In this document: one piece after another, positions 1 to 9,287 of the stretch
How the letters are laid out: the number at the start of each line of letters is the position of its first letter
Numbering within the stretch: position 1 is the stretch's first letter
Source of the DNA: Pelagibacteraceae bacterium AG-464-P07
GTDB taxonomy: Bacteria > Pseudomonadota > Alphaproteobacteria > Pelagibacterales > Pelagibacteraceae
Direction: 5' to 3'
NCBI GenBank assembly: GCA_003211695.1
Contig: QCSA01000002.1
Coordinates: forward strand, 82,590-146,589
DNA length: 64,000 nt
Notes under the pieces: model-generated
What the model was told of the DNA's origin: nothing
The model's database searches: none
Seen by the model: only the letters and a program-made list of their open reading frames with translations
Made by a program: the position numbers and the translations under genes

Positions 1-1
1 A

Positions 2-736
2 GCATATCCACCTTGGAATGGAACAAATGCTGCTGGAGAGCTTGAAGGTGCAGAAATAGATTTAGTACGTGATCTTTGTGCAAGAATGAATGCTGAATGT
101 GAACTTGTTGCACAAGATTGGGATGGTATTATCCCAGCTCTGCAAAATGGAAAATATGATGCAATCATGGCCGGAATGTCAATTACAGAAGAAAGAATGC
201 AAGTAATTAACTTTTCACAAGGTTATGCTAATGAGCCAGCATCTTTTTCAGTATTAAAATCATCTTCACTTGCAGCTTTAGGGCACTCAGGCAAGGTAAA
301 CATGGACGCTTTAGATGGTAAATCTAAGAAATTACTTAACTCACTTAAGAAAACTTTAAAAGGAGCTACTGTTGGTGTTCAAGGTTCCACGACGCATGAA
401 AATTTTGTCAAACAAGTTTTGGGTGACTCGGTTACAATGAAATCATATGATACGCAAGAAAATCTCGAGCTAGATTTAAGCGTGGGTAGAATTGATGCAG
501 CATTATCTGATCAAGGTTCTATGGAAAAATTCATGGAGTCCGATAAAGGAAAAAAAATAGTATTTATTGGACCAGGTCTTGGAGGAGGCCCATTTGGTGG
601 AGGAGTTGGAGTTGGTTTACGAAAAAATGATACTGATCTCTTAAAAATGTTTAACAAAGCTATCGATGGGGCTAGAGCCGATGGTACGCTTGCTGAACAT
701 TTTACTAAATGGTTTGGCAAAGATATTTCAATGTAA
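2..736 (+). CDS. Polar amino acid ABC transporter substrate-binding protein (5' truncated by window edge)
   Basis: Periplasmic solute-binding protein (SBP_bac_3 family) that would deliver an amino acid, probably basic or polar, to the two permeases downstream. The frame is open from base 2, giving 244 residues. The start and signal peptide lie upstream of the window; the ATG at 86 in the ORF track is internal. Visible family hallmarks are AYPPWNG at the first visible residues, the WDGIIPALQNGKYDAIMAGM block with MSITEER, GATVGVQGSTTHENF in lobe 2, and a C-terminal ADGTLAEHFTKWFG. A terminator-like hairpin follows directly, as is common where the binding protein is made in excess over the membrane parts. 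No ATPase is visible in the window. Substrate is not determinable from sequence alone. Confidence 0.92.
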   Translation, partial: AYPPWNGTNAAGELEGAEIDLVRDLCARMNAECELVAQDWDGIIPALQNGKYDAIMAGMSITEERMQVINFSQGYANEPASFSVLKSSSLAALGHSGKVNMDALDGKSKKLLNSLKKTLKGATVGVQGSTTHENFVKQVLGDSVTMKSYDTQENLELDLSVGRIDAALSDQGSMEKFMESDKGKKIVFIGPGLGGGPFGGGVGVGLRKNDTDLLKMFNKAIDGARADGTLAEHFTKWFGKDISM

Positions 737-769
737 TTGTTTGTTAGTTATAACAATTAATAACAATAA

Positions 770-808
770 AGAAGAGCGGCCATTACATGTGGCTGCTCTT
801 TTTTTTTG
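770..808 (+). terminator. Terminator/attenuator between binding protein and permease genes
   Basis: Inverted repeat aagagcggcca / tggctgctctt (772-782 and 790-800, one G-T pair) with a short loop, followed by a run of ten T. It looks like an intrinsic terminator placed inside the operon, so read-through would give fewer permease than binding-protein transcripts. Confidence 0.8.
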
Positions 809-820
809 GGAGTATAGCTT

Positions 821-1528
821 ATGGATTTAGAATTATTAGTTTTAGGAGACGAAGGTTGGGGCGATGAGATGCTTCGGGCAGCTTTAGTAACTCTGATGGT
901 AAGTCTTACGGCAATGGGCATAGGTTTATTCATTTCTATTTTTGGCACACTGTCAAAATTATCAAATAAATTCTATGTAAGATTGATTGCGGATGTATAC
1001 ACAACTATTGTAAGAGGCATTCCAGAATTGCTTGTAATTTACTTATTATTTTTTGGTGGCAGCAATGCTGTCATGAGCGTAGCAAAATTATTTGGCTATC
1101 ATGGCTATATAGAACTTAATGCTTTTGTTATTGGAGCCATTGCTATTGGTGCTATATCAGGAGCTTACTCCACAGAGGTCATTAGGGGAGCTTTTTTAGC
1201 TGTTCCACGAGGCCAGATTGATGCAGCAAAGTCGGTTGGAATGAATAAGTTTGTTATATTTGCTAGAATTCTAATCCCGCAAGTTTTGCGGTACGCGCTG
1301 CCAGGTTTAGGTAATGTTTGGCAACTGACGCTTAAAGACACAGCTCTGATAATGGTTACGGGATTAGTTGAAATTATGAGACAAGCGCATATTGCTTCTG
1401 GTTCCACATACTCACCGTTTACATTTTATATAACTGCCGCATTACTTTACTTAATTTTAACAACTGCTTCTAATACAATTTTCAATAGTGCTGAGAACTG
1501 GGCAAACAAAGGTGTGAGAAGGGCATAG
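821..1528 (+). CDS. Polar amino acid ABC transporter permease (HisQ type)
   Basis: Inner-membrane permease subunit of the importer started by the preceding binding protein. The 235-aa length and hydrophobic pattern fit the HisQ/OccQ family. The cytoplasmic EAA loop that contacts the ATPase is visible at about residues 125-160 (RGAFLAVPRGQIDAAKSVGM, then ILIPQVLRYALPG). A helix-rich stretch near the N-terminus carries TTIVRGIPELL, typical of the family. It lies after the terminator hairpin and is followed 2 nt later by the partner permease, so the two are surely co-transcribed. Confidence 0.95.
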   Translation: MDLELLVLGDEGWGDEMLRAALVTLMVSLTAMGIGLFISIFGTLSKLSNKFYVRLIADVYTTIVRGIPELLVIYLLFFGGSNAVMSVAKLFGYHGYIELNAFVIGAIAIGAISGAYSTEVIRGAFLAVPRGQIDAAKSVGMNKFVIFARILIPQVLRYALPGLGNVWQLTLKDTALIMVTGLVEIMRQAHIASGSTYSPFTFYITAALLYLILTTASNTIFNSAENWANKGVRRA

Positions 1529-1530
1529 TT

Positions 1531-2220
1531 ATGAATTATGAGTTAATGATAGAAACTTTCCCTAAACTATTAGTAGGTTTAAACATAACTATTCAACTCG
1601 TTTCAATCTCTTTATTTGTTGGTTTTTGTTTTGCAATAGGTTTAGCATTATTAAGACTATCCAATAATCTGTTTTTGAATTTTTTTGCAAAAACATATGT
1701 TTTTTATTTCAGAGGAACCCCTCTTCTCGTTCAAATCTTTTTAATCTATTATGGGATTGCACAATTTGAATTTATCAGAGAAAGTTTTGTATGGTCTTTT
1801 TTTAAGGAACCTTATTGGTGCGCTATACTTGCCTTAACTCTAAATACCTGCGCCTATAGTTCAGAAATTATTAGGGGAGGTATACAGTCAGTCTCCTTTG
1901 GACAGATTGAATCAGCAAAATCAACAGGTATGAGCGGGTTTTTGCTTTATAGAAGAATAATATTACCCATCGCTTTTCGGCAAGCACTGCCAGCCTATGG
2001 CAATGAAATGATTTTGATGGTCAAGGCGACTTCATTAGTGAGCACAATAACAATAATGGATATAACAGGAATTGCCAGACTAATAATAGCCAAAACTTTC
2101 TCTCCAGTTGAAATTTTTATAGTAGCTGGTTTAATTTATTTGACAATTAATTTTATTGTTACACGGCTAGTTAATTTCTGCGAAATAAAATTAACTCCTT
2201 ACTTGCGACGTGCCAATTAA
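1531..2220 (+). CDS. Polar amino acid ABC transporter permease (HisM type)
   Basis: Second permease of the heterodimeric importer channel, 229 aa. It carries the family N-terminal motif YFRGTPLLVQIFLIYYG (about residues 59-75) and the EAA loop RGGIQSVSFGQIESAKSTGM followed by RIILPIAFRQALPAYGNE. Only 2 nt separate it from the HisQ-type gene. The ATPase that would complete the system is not in the window and may lie upstream of base 1. Confidence 0.95.
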   Translation: MNYELMIETFPKLLVGLNITIQLVSISLFVGFCFAIGLALLRLSNNLFLNFFAKTYVFYFRGTPLLVQIFLIYYGIAQFEFIRESFVWSFFKEPYWCAILALTLNTCAYSSEIIRGGIQSVSFGQIESAKSTGMSGFLLYRRIILPIAFRQALPAYGNEMILMVKATSLVSTITIMDITGIARLIIAKTFSPVEIFIVAGLIYLTINFIVTRLVNFCEIKLTPYLRRAN

Positions 2221-2303
2221 TTTTAGGAATCAAGTGACAAAAAAAAATAAACTATTTAAATTAATGATCAAGTTAACACAAACTATTCAAAATAATCTAA
2301 GAT

Positions 2304-3533
2304 ATGAGTAAAATAGCGGTCATCGGAGCAGGCATCATTGGAGTCTGTATTGCTCATTTTTTAAGAAAGAATGGACATGAAGTAATATTGTATGATCAGA
2401 ATGAACCTGGAACTCAAACATCTTTTGGAAGCGCAGGACTTTTTGCGAATCGTGAGTGTGTTACCGCTAATTCACCTAAGTTGTGGAAGAATTTGCCAGC
2501 TATGTTGCTTAGCAAAAACGGTCCGTTAGTTATTGATTGGCTTTATGTTTTTACACATTTGCCGTGGATATTTAGATTTTTAAGGAATTGTACTACAGCA
2601 AGAGTCGAACACATTGCAAAATCTCTAAGCTCTTTTTCATCCCATGCTAAATTTGCATATGAGGAAATTTTTAATGAAGTAGATGTATCTAAATATATTG
2701 TACACAAGGAACCAATTTATCTTTATGAATCAAAGGAGTTATTCGAAAAAGATCAGTATGCCTTAAATTTAAGAAAAAAATATAATGTTCACTTTGATAT
2801 AATCAATAAAGAGGACATTGCAAAAATGGAACCATCTATAGAGCCTATATATTATAAAGGAATAGTTTTTAAAGGTGAGAGGTTTACAAAATCTCCTATA
2901 CAAATAACTAAAAAAATTTTTGATAATTTCATAAGAAACGGAGGTCATTTCGTTTTAAAAAAGATTGATTCAATTTTTAGAAAGGGTGATTCACTTTTTC
3001 TCAAATGTGATGAACAAGAACATTATGTTGATAAAATTGTTGTTGCAGCGGGTGTATGGTCTAATATTTTAGCACGAACCATTGGTGACAATTTTCCTCT
3101 TGATACCGAACGCGGATATCACATTATATTTGAAAATAACAGCAACTTGCTTGCACACAGTGTGGGCTGGGCTAAAACGGGTTTTTATATGACACCAATG
3201 GATGATGGAATTAGAGCAGCTGGCACAGTTGAAATTGCAGGTTTAAAAAAATCAATGAATAAAAATATGTTAACTATGATTGAAGCAACTGCTCGGAGCA
3301 TTCTACCACAATTAGGAAAAGTTAAAAGTCAATGGATGGGATTTAGACCGACTCTCCCTGATTCATTACCAGTGATTGGTGAGTCACAAAAATGTAAAAA
3401 TGTTTACTATGCTTTTGGTCACCAACATTTAGGACTTTCGTTGGCTGCAGTGACTGGTAAAATGATATGCTCATTAATCGAAAATAAACCTACCAACATT
3501 AACATAGAAGCATTAAGTCCTTATCGATTTTAA
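2304..3533 (+). CDS. FAD-dependent D-amino acid dehydrogenase-like oxidoreductase (DadA family)
   Basis: Predicted flavoprotein that oxidises an amine or D-amino acid, releasing ammonia. The N-terminal Rossmann fold is clear (AVIGAGIIGVCIAHFLRKNG, about residues 4-23), followed by GTQTSFGSAGLFA as in DadA. The C-terminal DAO signature is GFRPTLPDSLPVIGES with YYAFGHQHLGLSLA (about residues 347-382). Its length of 409 aa matches DadA at about 410-430 aa. It follows the amino acid importer on the same strand after 83 nt, which suggests it acts on the imported compound; that link is inference. The exact substrate (D-amino acid, proline, N-methyl amino acid) cannot be read from the sequence. Confidence 0.85.
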   Translation: MSKIAVIGAGIIGVCIAHFLRKNGHEVILYDQNEPGTQTSFGSAGLFANRECVTANSPKLWKNLPAMLLSKNGPLVIDWLYVFTHLPWIFRFLRNCTTARVEHIAKSLSSFSSHAKFAYEEIFNEVDVSKYIVHKEPIYLYESKELFEKDQYALNLRKKYNVHFDIINKEDIAKMEPSIEPIYYKGIVFKGERFTKSPIQITKKIFDNFIRNGGHFVLKKIDSIFRKGDSLFLKCDEQEHYVDKIVVAAGVWSNILARTIGDNFPLDTERGYHIIFENNSNLLAHSVGWAKTGFYMTPMDDGIRAAGTVEIAGLKKSMNKNMLTMIEATARSILPQLGKVKSQWMGFRPTLPDSLPVIGESQKCKNVYYAFGHQHLGLSLAAVTGKMICSLIENKPTNINIEALSPYRF

Positions 3534-3560
3534 AGAAAAAATTCCTAGTTTAAATGTAGA

Positions 3561-3950
3561 TTAATATTGAGTATATTGCTTAACTTCTTTTATATTTGAA
3601 CCTAAGATTTTATTGATTTCTGATTTAGTTTTTGCTCTTTTATCATTTGTAAAATACACATCTCTTGATAGCTGAATAAATTTGTCTTTAAAATCTGAAT
3701 TTTTTTCACATAATCTAATTTCATCTTCAATTTTCCATAGCTTTTCATTTGTTTCTTTTAAGTTTTTATAGAGAATTTCTATTTCTTTTGAGAAAATAAT
3801 GTTTTTATTTTTTGTTTCATTTAAAGTTTCATATTCTTTTTTAACTTCATTTAATGAAACAAGATCATTAATTTTATTTAATTTTATTTCCAAAATGCTA
3901 AGTTTATCCAAGAGTTCGCCTGCAGATATTTCAGCTAGAATTTTGCTCAT
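3561..3950 (-). CDS. DUF6165 family protein
   Basis: A 129-aa, charged, largely helical protein starting SKILAEISAGELLDKLSILEIKL, which matches the N-terminal pattern I know for DUF6165 proteins (GELLDK.SILEIK). Long stretches of heptad-like Leu/Ile/Lys/Glu suggest a coiled coil at about residues 15-75. No signal peptide or catalytic motif is apparent. It is divergent from a GT9 glycosyltransferase 41 nt away. DUF6165 genes are often seen next to glycosyltransferases, so a role in surface glycan assembly is possible but unproven. Confidence 0.7.
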   Translation of the reverse strand: MSKILAEISAGELLDKLSILEIKLNKINDLVSLNEVKKEYETLNETKNKNIIFSKEIEILYKNLKETNEKLWKIEDEIRLCEKNSDFKDKFIQLSRDVYFTNDKRAKTKSEINKILGSNIKEVKQYTQY

Positions 3951-3991
3951 TTTGTAATTATAGGTGATATAACATTATCTTATAAATTTTG

Positions 3992-4918
3992 ATGTCTAAT
4001 ATATTAATCATAAAACATGGCTCATTAGGAGATATAGCTCAGATTAGTGGTGCGATTCAAGACATAAAAGAAAATCATTCTGAAGATAAAGTATTTATGC
4101 TTACAACATCTCCTTATGAAGAATTATTTCTCAAATGTCCATATATTGATGAAGTTTATATTGATCAAAGATTTTCACGGTTAAATTTATTTTATTTATT
4201 AAAATTGAAACAAATGATATCCAAACTTGGATTAAAAAAAATATACGATCTACAAAACTCATCACGAACATCATTTTACAGAAAATTTTTATTCAATAAA
4301 ATAAAATGGTCTAGCACTGAAACTACACTATCTTCAGGAACTGAAAAAAATGATTTTGACAATGACCCAGTATTAGAGAGGTTTGATTTTCAATTAACCA
4401 ATTCTAACATAATTACTAAACATACACTAAAGCCTAATTTTTCTTGGGCCTGTGAGAATATAGGTGATTTGAAAAAAAAATATGATTTAAAAAAATATAT
4501 TTTGTTATTTCCTTTCTGTTCAATAAATTTACCGCATAAAAAATGGCCATATTACAATGATTTAATTTTACTCATTAATAAAAATAATCCAGAATTTGAA
4601 CTGGTTGTTGCGCCAGGTCCTAATGAAATTGAAGAATCGAAAAAATTAAATGCTCGAGTAATACTTAAAGATAATAAAGCATTAACTGTAACTCAGTTAG
4701 CTGGTTTAATAGATAAGGCTCAGTTTATTATTTCAAATGATACAGGTCCTGCTCACATGGCAGCCCATCTAGGGGCAAAAGGCGTAACTTTGTTTGGGTA
4801 TCATACAACACCAAAAAAAGTAAGCATAGAAACAAATAAATTTAAAGCAATCATTAAAAACAATTTAAAAGAACTATCGGCTGAAGAAGTCTATTCTAAT
4901 ATTTCCAAAGAATTATAA
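3992..4918 (+). CDS. Glycosyltransferase family 9 (heptosyltransferase-like)
   Basis: Predicted ADP-heptose or related sugar transferase acting on lipopolysaccharide core or surface glycan at the inner face of the membrane. The N-terminal IIKHGSLGDIAQISGAI and C-terminal ISNDTGPAHMAAHLGAKGVTLFG motifs are diagnostic for GT9/WaaF-like enzymes. Length is 308 aa. The ORF track starts at TTG 3989; the ATG one codon later at 3992 gives MSNILIIKHG and is preferred. It is convergent with the following GT4 gene, with no gap at the 3' ends, so the two share a boundary but not a transcript. Confidence 0.88.
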   Translation: MSNILIIKHGSLGDIAQISGAIQDIKENHSEDKVFMLTTSPYEELFLKCPYIDEVYIDQRFSRLNLFYLLKLKQMISKLGLKKIYDLQNSSRTSFYRKFLFNKIKWSSTETTLSSGTEKNDFDNDPVLERFDFQLTNSNIITKHTLKPNFSWACENIGDLKKKYDLKKYILLFPFCSINLPHKKWPYYNDLILLINKNNPEFELVVAPGPNEIEESKKLNARVILKDNKALTVTQLAGLIDKAQFIISNDTGPAHMAAHLGAKGVTLFGYHTTPKKVSIETNKFKAIIKNNLKELSAEEVYSNISKEL

Positions 4919-6016
4919 TTAGTTTAAAAGCTCAATATATTCTTTAATAATCTTACTCCATTCAAATTGCTTTGAAAATTCTTTGGCATTTTTCCCAAAT
5001 TTTAAATATCTATCTTCTTCAAATATGTTTTTTATGCTTTGATAAATTGAATCAAGATCATTTCCGTTGCAAATTAAGCCAGTTTTATTGTGAATTATTG
5101 CATCTGACGCTCCGCCATCTTTACCACCGATAGAGGGAACTCCATGTTGTCCAGCTTCAATAAAAGCTATCCCAAATCCTTCTACTGATTTTTTATAAAT
5201 AATTGATGGCATAACAAATAAGTGAGATTTTTTTATTAAAGCTGATTTAAGATCAGGACTTATATTATTTATAAAAATAACAATATTTTCTAATTTTAAT
5301 TCCTGGACTAGTTTTTTTAAATTTTTTTCTTCATCTCCACTTCCTATACAAACATATTTTATTTTAGGAAATTTTTCCTTAAGATTTCTAATTGCCATAA
5401 TTGTTTTGTCATGGCCTTTCCTCTTAACAAATCTAGCTACTGTAATTAAACATGGAAATGAATCTTTGAATACATTTTCGGCCGCTTTTATATTATTTTC
5501 ATCAGGTTCTTCATAAAAACTTATTCCAGGGTGAATAACTTTAATTTTATTTTCATCAATTCCATTATTTACTGCTAATCCTTTTGTAAAATTTGAATTG
5601 GATATTATAAAATTCGCTTTTGATATACATTTGATCATTCTTTTATTTATACTTGAATTTATAGGGTGATTTATTTCTTTTGAGTGAATTAAACAAAGTA
5701 TCTTCTTATTTAATAAATATTTTTCATTTAAATATTCTAGACTTTTCCAATGATCAGCAATCAAGGCTTTAATAGATGAATTTTCTTTTAAATAATTATT
5801 TACTAAATTAGCTTTTCTGAATTTTCTAAATAATTTTATTCCAGATACTCTTGTAATATCGTACCGAAACTTTTTATCGTGGGTGTCAGAATTTTTATGT
5901 TTTTCTGCGAAAATTTTAACAGGGCCATAGTTTAATAAAGCAACGGATAATCCTCCCATTAATACTTGCATTCCACCTAATTCGGGCGGGAAATTCCTGG
6001 TGTTAACCAAAAACAT
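4919..6016 (-). CDS. Glycosyltransferase family 4 (GT-B, group 1)
   Basis: Retaining GT-B glycosyltransferase of 365 aa, probably adding a sugar to a lipid-linked or LPS-linked acceptor. The N-terminal domain begins NTRNFPPELGGMQVLMGGLS, the acceptor-side glycine-rich loop. The donor domain has ITVARFVKRKGHDKTI and the EX7E region EGFGIAFIEAGQHGVPSIGG with the GGASDAI tail typical of GT4. Its start codon overlaps the stop of the upstream thioredoxin-like gene by one base (TAATG), implying translational coupling. Donor and acceptor are unknown. Confidence 0.88.
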   Translation of the reverse strand: MFLVNTRNFPPELGGMQVLMGGLSVALLNYGPVKIFAEKHKNSDTHDKKFRYDITRVSGIKLFRKFRKANLVNNYLKENSSIKALIADHWKSLEYLNEKYLLNKKILCLIHSKEINHPINSSINKRMIKCISKANFIISNSNFTKGLAVNNGIDENKIKVIHPGISFYEEPDENNIKAAENVFKDSFPCLITVARFVKRKGHDKTIMAIRNLKEKFPKIKYVCIGSGDEEKNLKKLVQELKLENIVIFINNISPDLKSALIKKSHLFVMPSIIYKKSVEGFGIAFIEAGQHGVPSIGGKDGGASDAIIHNKTGLICNGNDLDSIYQSIKNIFEEDRYLKFGKNAKEFSKQFEWSKIIKEYIELLN

Positions 6017-6570
6017 TAATTAAACCATTTTATACCACAACCCATACTCGGAGTTTGTTTGGCGGGACCTTTTTCTGAAGTTGCTATTAACTTCATAGCA
6101 ATTCTTAGTTCACTATCTCCTGTATTAACAGGCTTATGATTTTTTAATTCTCTAATTCTACCTCTGTATTGCAGTTCTAGATTGTTATTGTAACCAAAAA
6201 AATCTGGTGTACATACTGCGCCGTAATCTTTAGCTACTTTTTGTGATTCATCAATTAGATAAGGAAATGAAAAATTATGCAGTTTTGAAAAAGATATCAT
6301 TTTTTCAAAAGAATCTTCAGGATAATTTTTTACATCATTAGACATTATAGCGGCAGATTTTATACCTTGGCTTTCAAGAAATTTTACATCTTGAACAATT
6401 TCTTTGATTACAGCTTTTACGTATGGACAATGATTGCAAATAAACATAATTAAAGTACCGTTTTCTCCACTTACTTCATTTAGAGATACTTTTTTATTTT
6501 CAATAGATAACAAATTAAAACCTTTTGCTTTTTCTCCAAAATTACAGATAGGTGTTTTTGTTAATGTCAT
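6016..6570 (-). CDS. Thioredoxin-fold redoxin family protein
   Basis: A 184-aa cytoplasmic redoxin of the AhpC/TSA-thioredoxin superfamily. It has a CxxC-type active site in FICNHCPYVK (Cys at about 45 and 48) preceded by the expected beta strand, and a cis-Pro loop VCTPDFFGY near residue 118. No signal peptide is seen, unlike TlpA/ResA proteins. It matches a family of about 180-200-aa thioredoxin-like proteins with a CPYV motif found widely in bacteria. The reductant and target are unknown. It lies 5 nt from the upstream dehydrogenase gene and overlaps the downstream GT4 gene, so the three are probably one transcript. Confidence 0.85.
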   Translation of the reverse strand: MTLTKTPICNFGEKAKGFNLLSIENKKVSLNEVSGENGTLIMFICNHCPYVKAVIKEIVQDVKFLESQGIKSAAIMSNDVKNYPEDSFEKMISFSKLHNFSFPYLIDESQKVAKDYGAVCTPDFFGYNNNLELQYRGRIRELKNHKPVNTGDSELRIAMKLIATSEKGPAKQTPSMGCGIKWFN

Positions 6571-6575
6571 TTTAA

Positions 6576-7445
6576 TTATTTTCTTAATCGTTTTATTAAA
6601 CTAGAGGTATCCCAGCGTTCGCCACCCATTTTTTGAATATCACCATAGTATTTATCTACAATTTCAGTTACTGGCAACAATGAATTATTTTTTTTAGCTT
6701 CTTCTAAAGCAAACTTCAAATCTTTTCTCATCCAATTAACAGCAAATCCAAAATCAAATTTATCTTCAATCATAGTTTTGTATCTATTCTCCATTTGCCA
6801 GGATTGAGCTGCTCCTTTTGAAATAACCTCAATCACTTCTTCCATATTTAAACCAGCTTTAATTCCAAAATTTATTCCCTCTGATAAACCTTGAACTAAT
6901 CCAGCTATGCAAATTTGATTTACCATTTTTGCAAGTTGTCCACTCCCAGCTTTACCAAGCAATTTCATTTTTTTACTATAACAGTCAATAATTGGACTTG
7001 CTTTGTCGTAATCTTTTTTATCACCGCCAATCATTACAGTTAGTGCGCCATTTTCAGCTCCTGCTTGGCCTCCCGAAACTGGAGCATCTAAAAAACCAAA
7101 GTTATTTTTTATTGCATAATCATAAATTTCTTTGGCGATAGTAGCGGAAGCAGTTGTGTTATCTACGTAAATGGATCCTTTTTTTATTGATTTAAATATT
7201 CCATTTTCTCCAAAAGTTACCTCTTTTAAATCATTATCGTTTCCAACACATGTAAATATAAAATCAGAATCTCTTGATGCTTCAGCAGGAGTTTCTGCCA
7301 TTTTACCTGAGTAAGTTTTAAGCCATTTCTCAGCTTTAGATTTAGTTCTATTAAATACAGTTACATTATGGCCTGCCTTTGATATATATCCAGCCATAGG
7401 ATATCCCATTACACCAAGACCTATAAAAGAAACTTTACAACTCAT
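6576..7445 (-). CDS. NAD(P)-dependent beta-hydroxyacid dehydrogenase (3-hydroxyisobutyrate / tartronate semialdehyde reductase family)
   Basis: Oxidoreductase of the HIBADH/GarR/GLYR family, 289 aa. The N-terminal NAD(P)-binding motif GLGVMGYPMAGYISKAGH is followed by VFNRTKSKAEKW, whose Asn-Arg-Thr favours NADP. The substrate-binding signature FLDAPVSGGQAGAENG lies at about residues 118-133, and the catalytic Lys lies in GQLAKMVNQ near 173. Candidate reactions are 2-hydroxy-3-oxopropionate to glycerate or 3-hydroxyisobutyrate to its semialdehyde; the sequence alone does not decide. The gene heads a three-gene reverse operon and is divergent from an MFS transporter only 8 nt away. Confidence 0.88.
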   Translation of the reverse strand: MSCKVSFIGLGVMGYPMAGYISKAGHNVTVFNRTKSKAEKWLKTYSGKMAETPAEASRDSDFIFTCVGNDNDLKEVTFGENGIFKSIKKGSIYVDNTTASATIAKEIYDYAIKNNFGFLDAPVSGGQAGAENGALTVMIGGDKKDYDKASPIIDCYSKKMKLLGKAGSGQLAKMVNQICIAGLVQGLSEGINFGIKAGLNMEEVIEVISKGAAQSWQMENRYKTMIEDKFDFGFAVNWMRKDLKFALEEAKKNNSLLPVTEIVDKYYGDIQKMGGERWDTSSLIKRLRK

Positions 7446-7453
7446 AATTAATT

Positions 7454-8683
7454 ATGATTATAAATATTATTAGATCAAATTTCAAAATAATTTTTTTTGG
7501 CTTTGTTTTCACTTTTTTTTCATGTGTTGGACAGAGTTTTTTTATAGGGCTATTTAATTCCAATATTAGAGAAGAATTAAATATTTCTCATGGAGAATTT
7601 GGAACCATTTATGGAATTGCCACATTATGTAGTAGCTTAACATTAATTTGGTTAGGAAAAAAAATTGATGATTTAAAGTTAATTAATTATTCTTTTTTAG
7701 TTGTAATTTTTTTAAGCTTTGCAGCGCTTTTTTTTTCGTTTGTTAAGGGAATAATTGTTTTAGCTTTAGGAATATTTTTTTTAAGATTATCAGGCCAAGG
7801 GTTAATGGCCCATACTGCTTCAGTTGGGATTAGCAGATATTTTAATCAAAGTAGGGGCAAAGCATTGAGCTGTGTTTGGATTGGCATGTCTCTTGGAGAG
7901 TTTTTACTACCTGTAATGATAGTTTACTTTTTGTCATTTTTATATTGGAGAAATGTATGGCAAGGAATTGCAGTTATAATTTTATTAATCTTACCAATGT
8001 TTACTTATCTTACCATTAAACACATAAATAAATTTTCTAGAGAAAATAATAATGGAGATCATACAAGCAAAAATATTGATACAGTCAAAAGTTGGACCAG
8101 GAGAGAAGTATTAAAAGATTTAAAGTTTTATTCAATTTTGCCAGCTATGTTAGCATCATCATTTATAATTACTGGTATAGTTATTAATCAAACATTTATT
8201 ATAGAATCCAAGGATTGGGGAAAATTTGCAATTGCTAAATCATTTATGATTTATTCATTACTAACTGTAGTTACTTTATTCCTTTCAGGATTTTTGGTGG
8301 ATAAATTCACTAGCAGAAAAATTTTTCCACTACTAAATATTCCATTGCTTCTAAGTTTAGCGGTATTAGCTATTTTTGATCATCCTTATTCTGCTTTTGT
8401 TTTTATGGGATTTATGGGTATTTCAAACGGATTAACAAATGTTTTGATGTCTTCTTTCTGGGCCGAAATTTATGGTGTAAATTATCTTGGATCTATTAAA
8501 GCTTTAACAGGATCCTTGATGGTTTTTTCAACAGCCTTGGCCACAGCAGTGTTCGGGACTTTGATTGATTTAGGTTATTCCATTGAAAATATTGCTTTTT
8601 TGTGTGCTATTTATACAGCTATGTCAATTTTTATTGTTATAATTTTTCAGAATTCTTACAAACCAACTTTAATTAAAAAATAA
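7454..8683 (+). CDS. MFS transporter
   Basis: Major facilitator superfamily permease, 409 aa with about twelve hydrophobic segments. The first helix is FKIIFFGFVFTFFSCVGQSFF. The loop between helices 2 and 3 has the degenerate MFS motif WLGKKIDDLK, repeated in the second half as GFLVDKFTSRK. A hydrophilic linker of about 30 residues near position 195 separates the two six-helix bundles. The start is only 8 nt from a divergent dehydrogenase gene, so the promoters must overlap the coding ends. The substrate is unknown; a carboxylic acid exchanged with the neighbouring hydroxyacid metabolism is possible. Confidence 0.85.
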   Translation: MIINIIRSNFKIIFFGFVFTFFSCVGQSFFIGLFNSNIREELNISHGEFGTIYGIATLCSSLTLIWLGKKIDDLKLINYSFLVVIFLSFAALFFSFVKGIIVLALGIFFLRLSGQGLMAHTASVGISRYFNQSRGKALSCVWIGMSLGEFLLPVMIVYFLSFLYWRNVWQGIAVIILLILPMFTYLTIKHINKFSRENNNGDHTSKNIDTVKSWTRREVLKDLKFYSILPAMLASSFIITGIVINQTFIIESKDWGKFAIAKSFMIYSLLTVVTLFLSGFLVDKFTSRKIFPLLNIPLLLSLAVLAIFDHPYSAFVFMGFMGISNGLTNVLMSSFWAEIYGVNYLGSIKALTGSLMVFSTALATAVFGTLIDLGYSIENIAFLCAIYTAMSIFIVIIFQNSYKPTLIKK

Positions 8684-8724
8684 ACCTTGATTTTTTAGTG
8701 TCCATTTTATATTAGTTCTGGCTC

Positions 8725-9246
8725 ATGGCTAGAATAACTGTTGAAGATTGTATTGATAAGGTTGAAGGTCCTTACGATTTAGTTTTGATTGCTAAAGAAA
8801 GAGCAGTGCAGTTAAATTCTGGTGAACAGCCAAAAGTTGATCCCAAAAATGATAAAAATACAGTTATTGCATTAAAAGAGATTGCGGAAAATAAAGTTTC
8901 AGTAAAAGAGCTAAAGGAATTGGCAATTAATAAGCTAAGAAAACATATTGAACAAGATACAAATGCTTCAGACCAGGATGAATCGGAAGGAGATGATTTT
9001 GCAAATATTTATAAAGGAGAAGTTTCAAAAAGCGGGATTCCTATTTTGCCATCTAAAAGAGCTAGAAAAACTCCTGAAAAAGTAGAAATTTTTAAAGAAA
9101 AAAAGGAAACACCTCAGAAAGAAATACTTGAGAATGAAAGTTTACCTAAGGATAATGAAATTTCATTAGAAGAATTAGCAAATCAAGAAAAAATAGCAGA
9201 AGGTCCGAATGAATTAGATAATTCAGAAACTTCTGATAATAATTAA
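8725..9246 (+). CDS. rpoZ: DNA-directed RNA polymerase omega subunit
   Basis: Small RNA polymerase subunit that helps fold and hold the beta-prime subunit. The first 70 residues are typical (MARITVEDCIDKV, then YDLVLIAKERAVQL and KNTVIALKEIAENKV). The remaining 100 or so residues form a low-complexity tail rich in Glu, Asp, Lys, Asn and Ser with no fold visible, making the protein 173 aa against about 90 in E. coli. Extended acidic tails are common in alphaproteobacterial RpoZ, though this one is on the long side. It is followed 41 nt later by dusA on the same strand. Confidence 0.95.
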   Translation: MARITVEDCIDKVEGPYDLVLIAKERAVQLNSGEQPKVDPKNDKNTVIALKEIAENKVSVKELKELAINKLRKHIEQDTNASDQDESEGDDFANIYKGEVSKSGIPILPSKRARKTPEKVEIFKEKKETPQKEILENESLPKDNEISLEELANQEKIAEGPNELDNSETSDNN

Positions 9247-9287
9247 AATAAAATTAAATTAGATAATTTTTTTTAATACTCATTAAA

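Noticed and set aside
86-88. ATG used by the ORF track for the first gene
   Set aside because: The frame is open to base 2 with family sequence upstream, so the ATG is internal.
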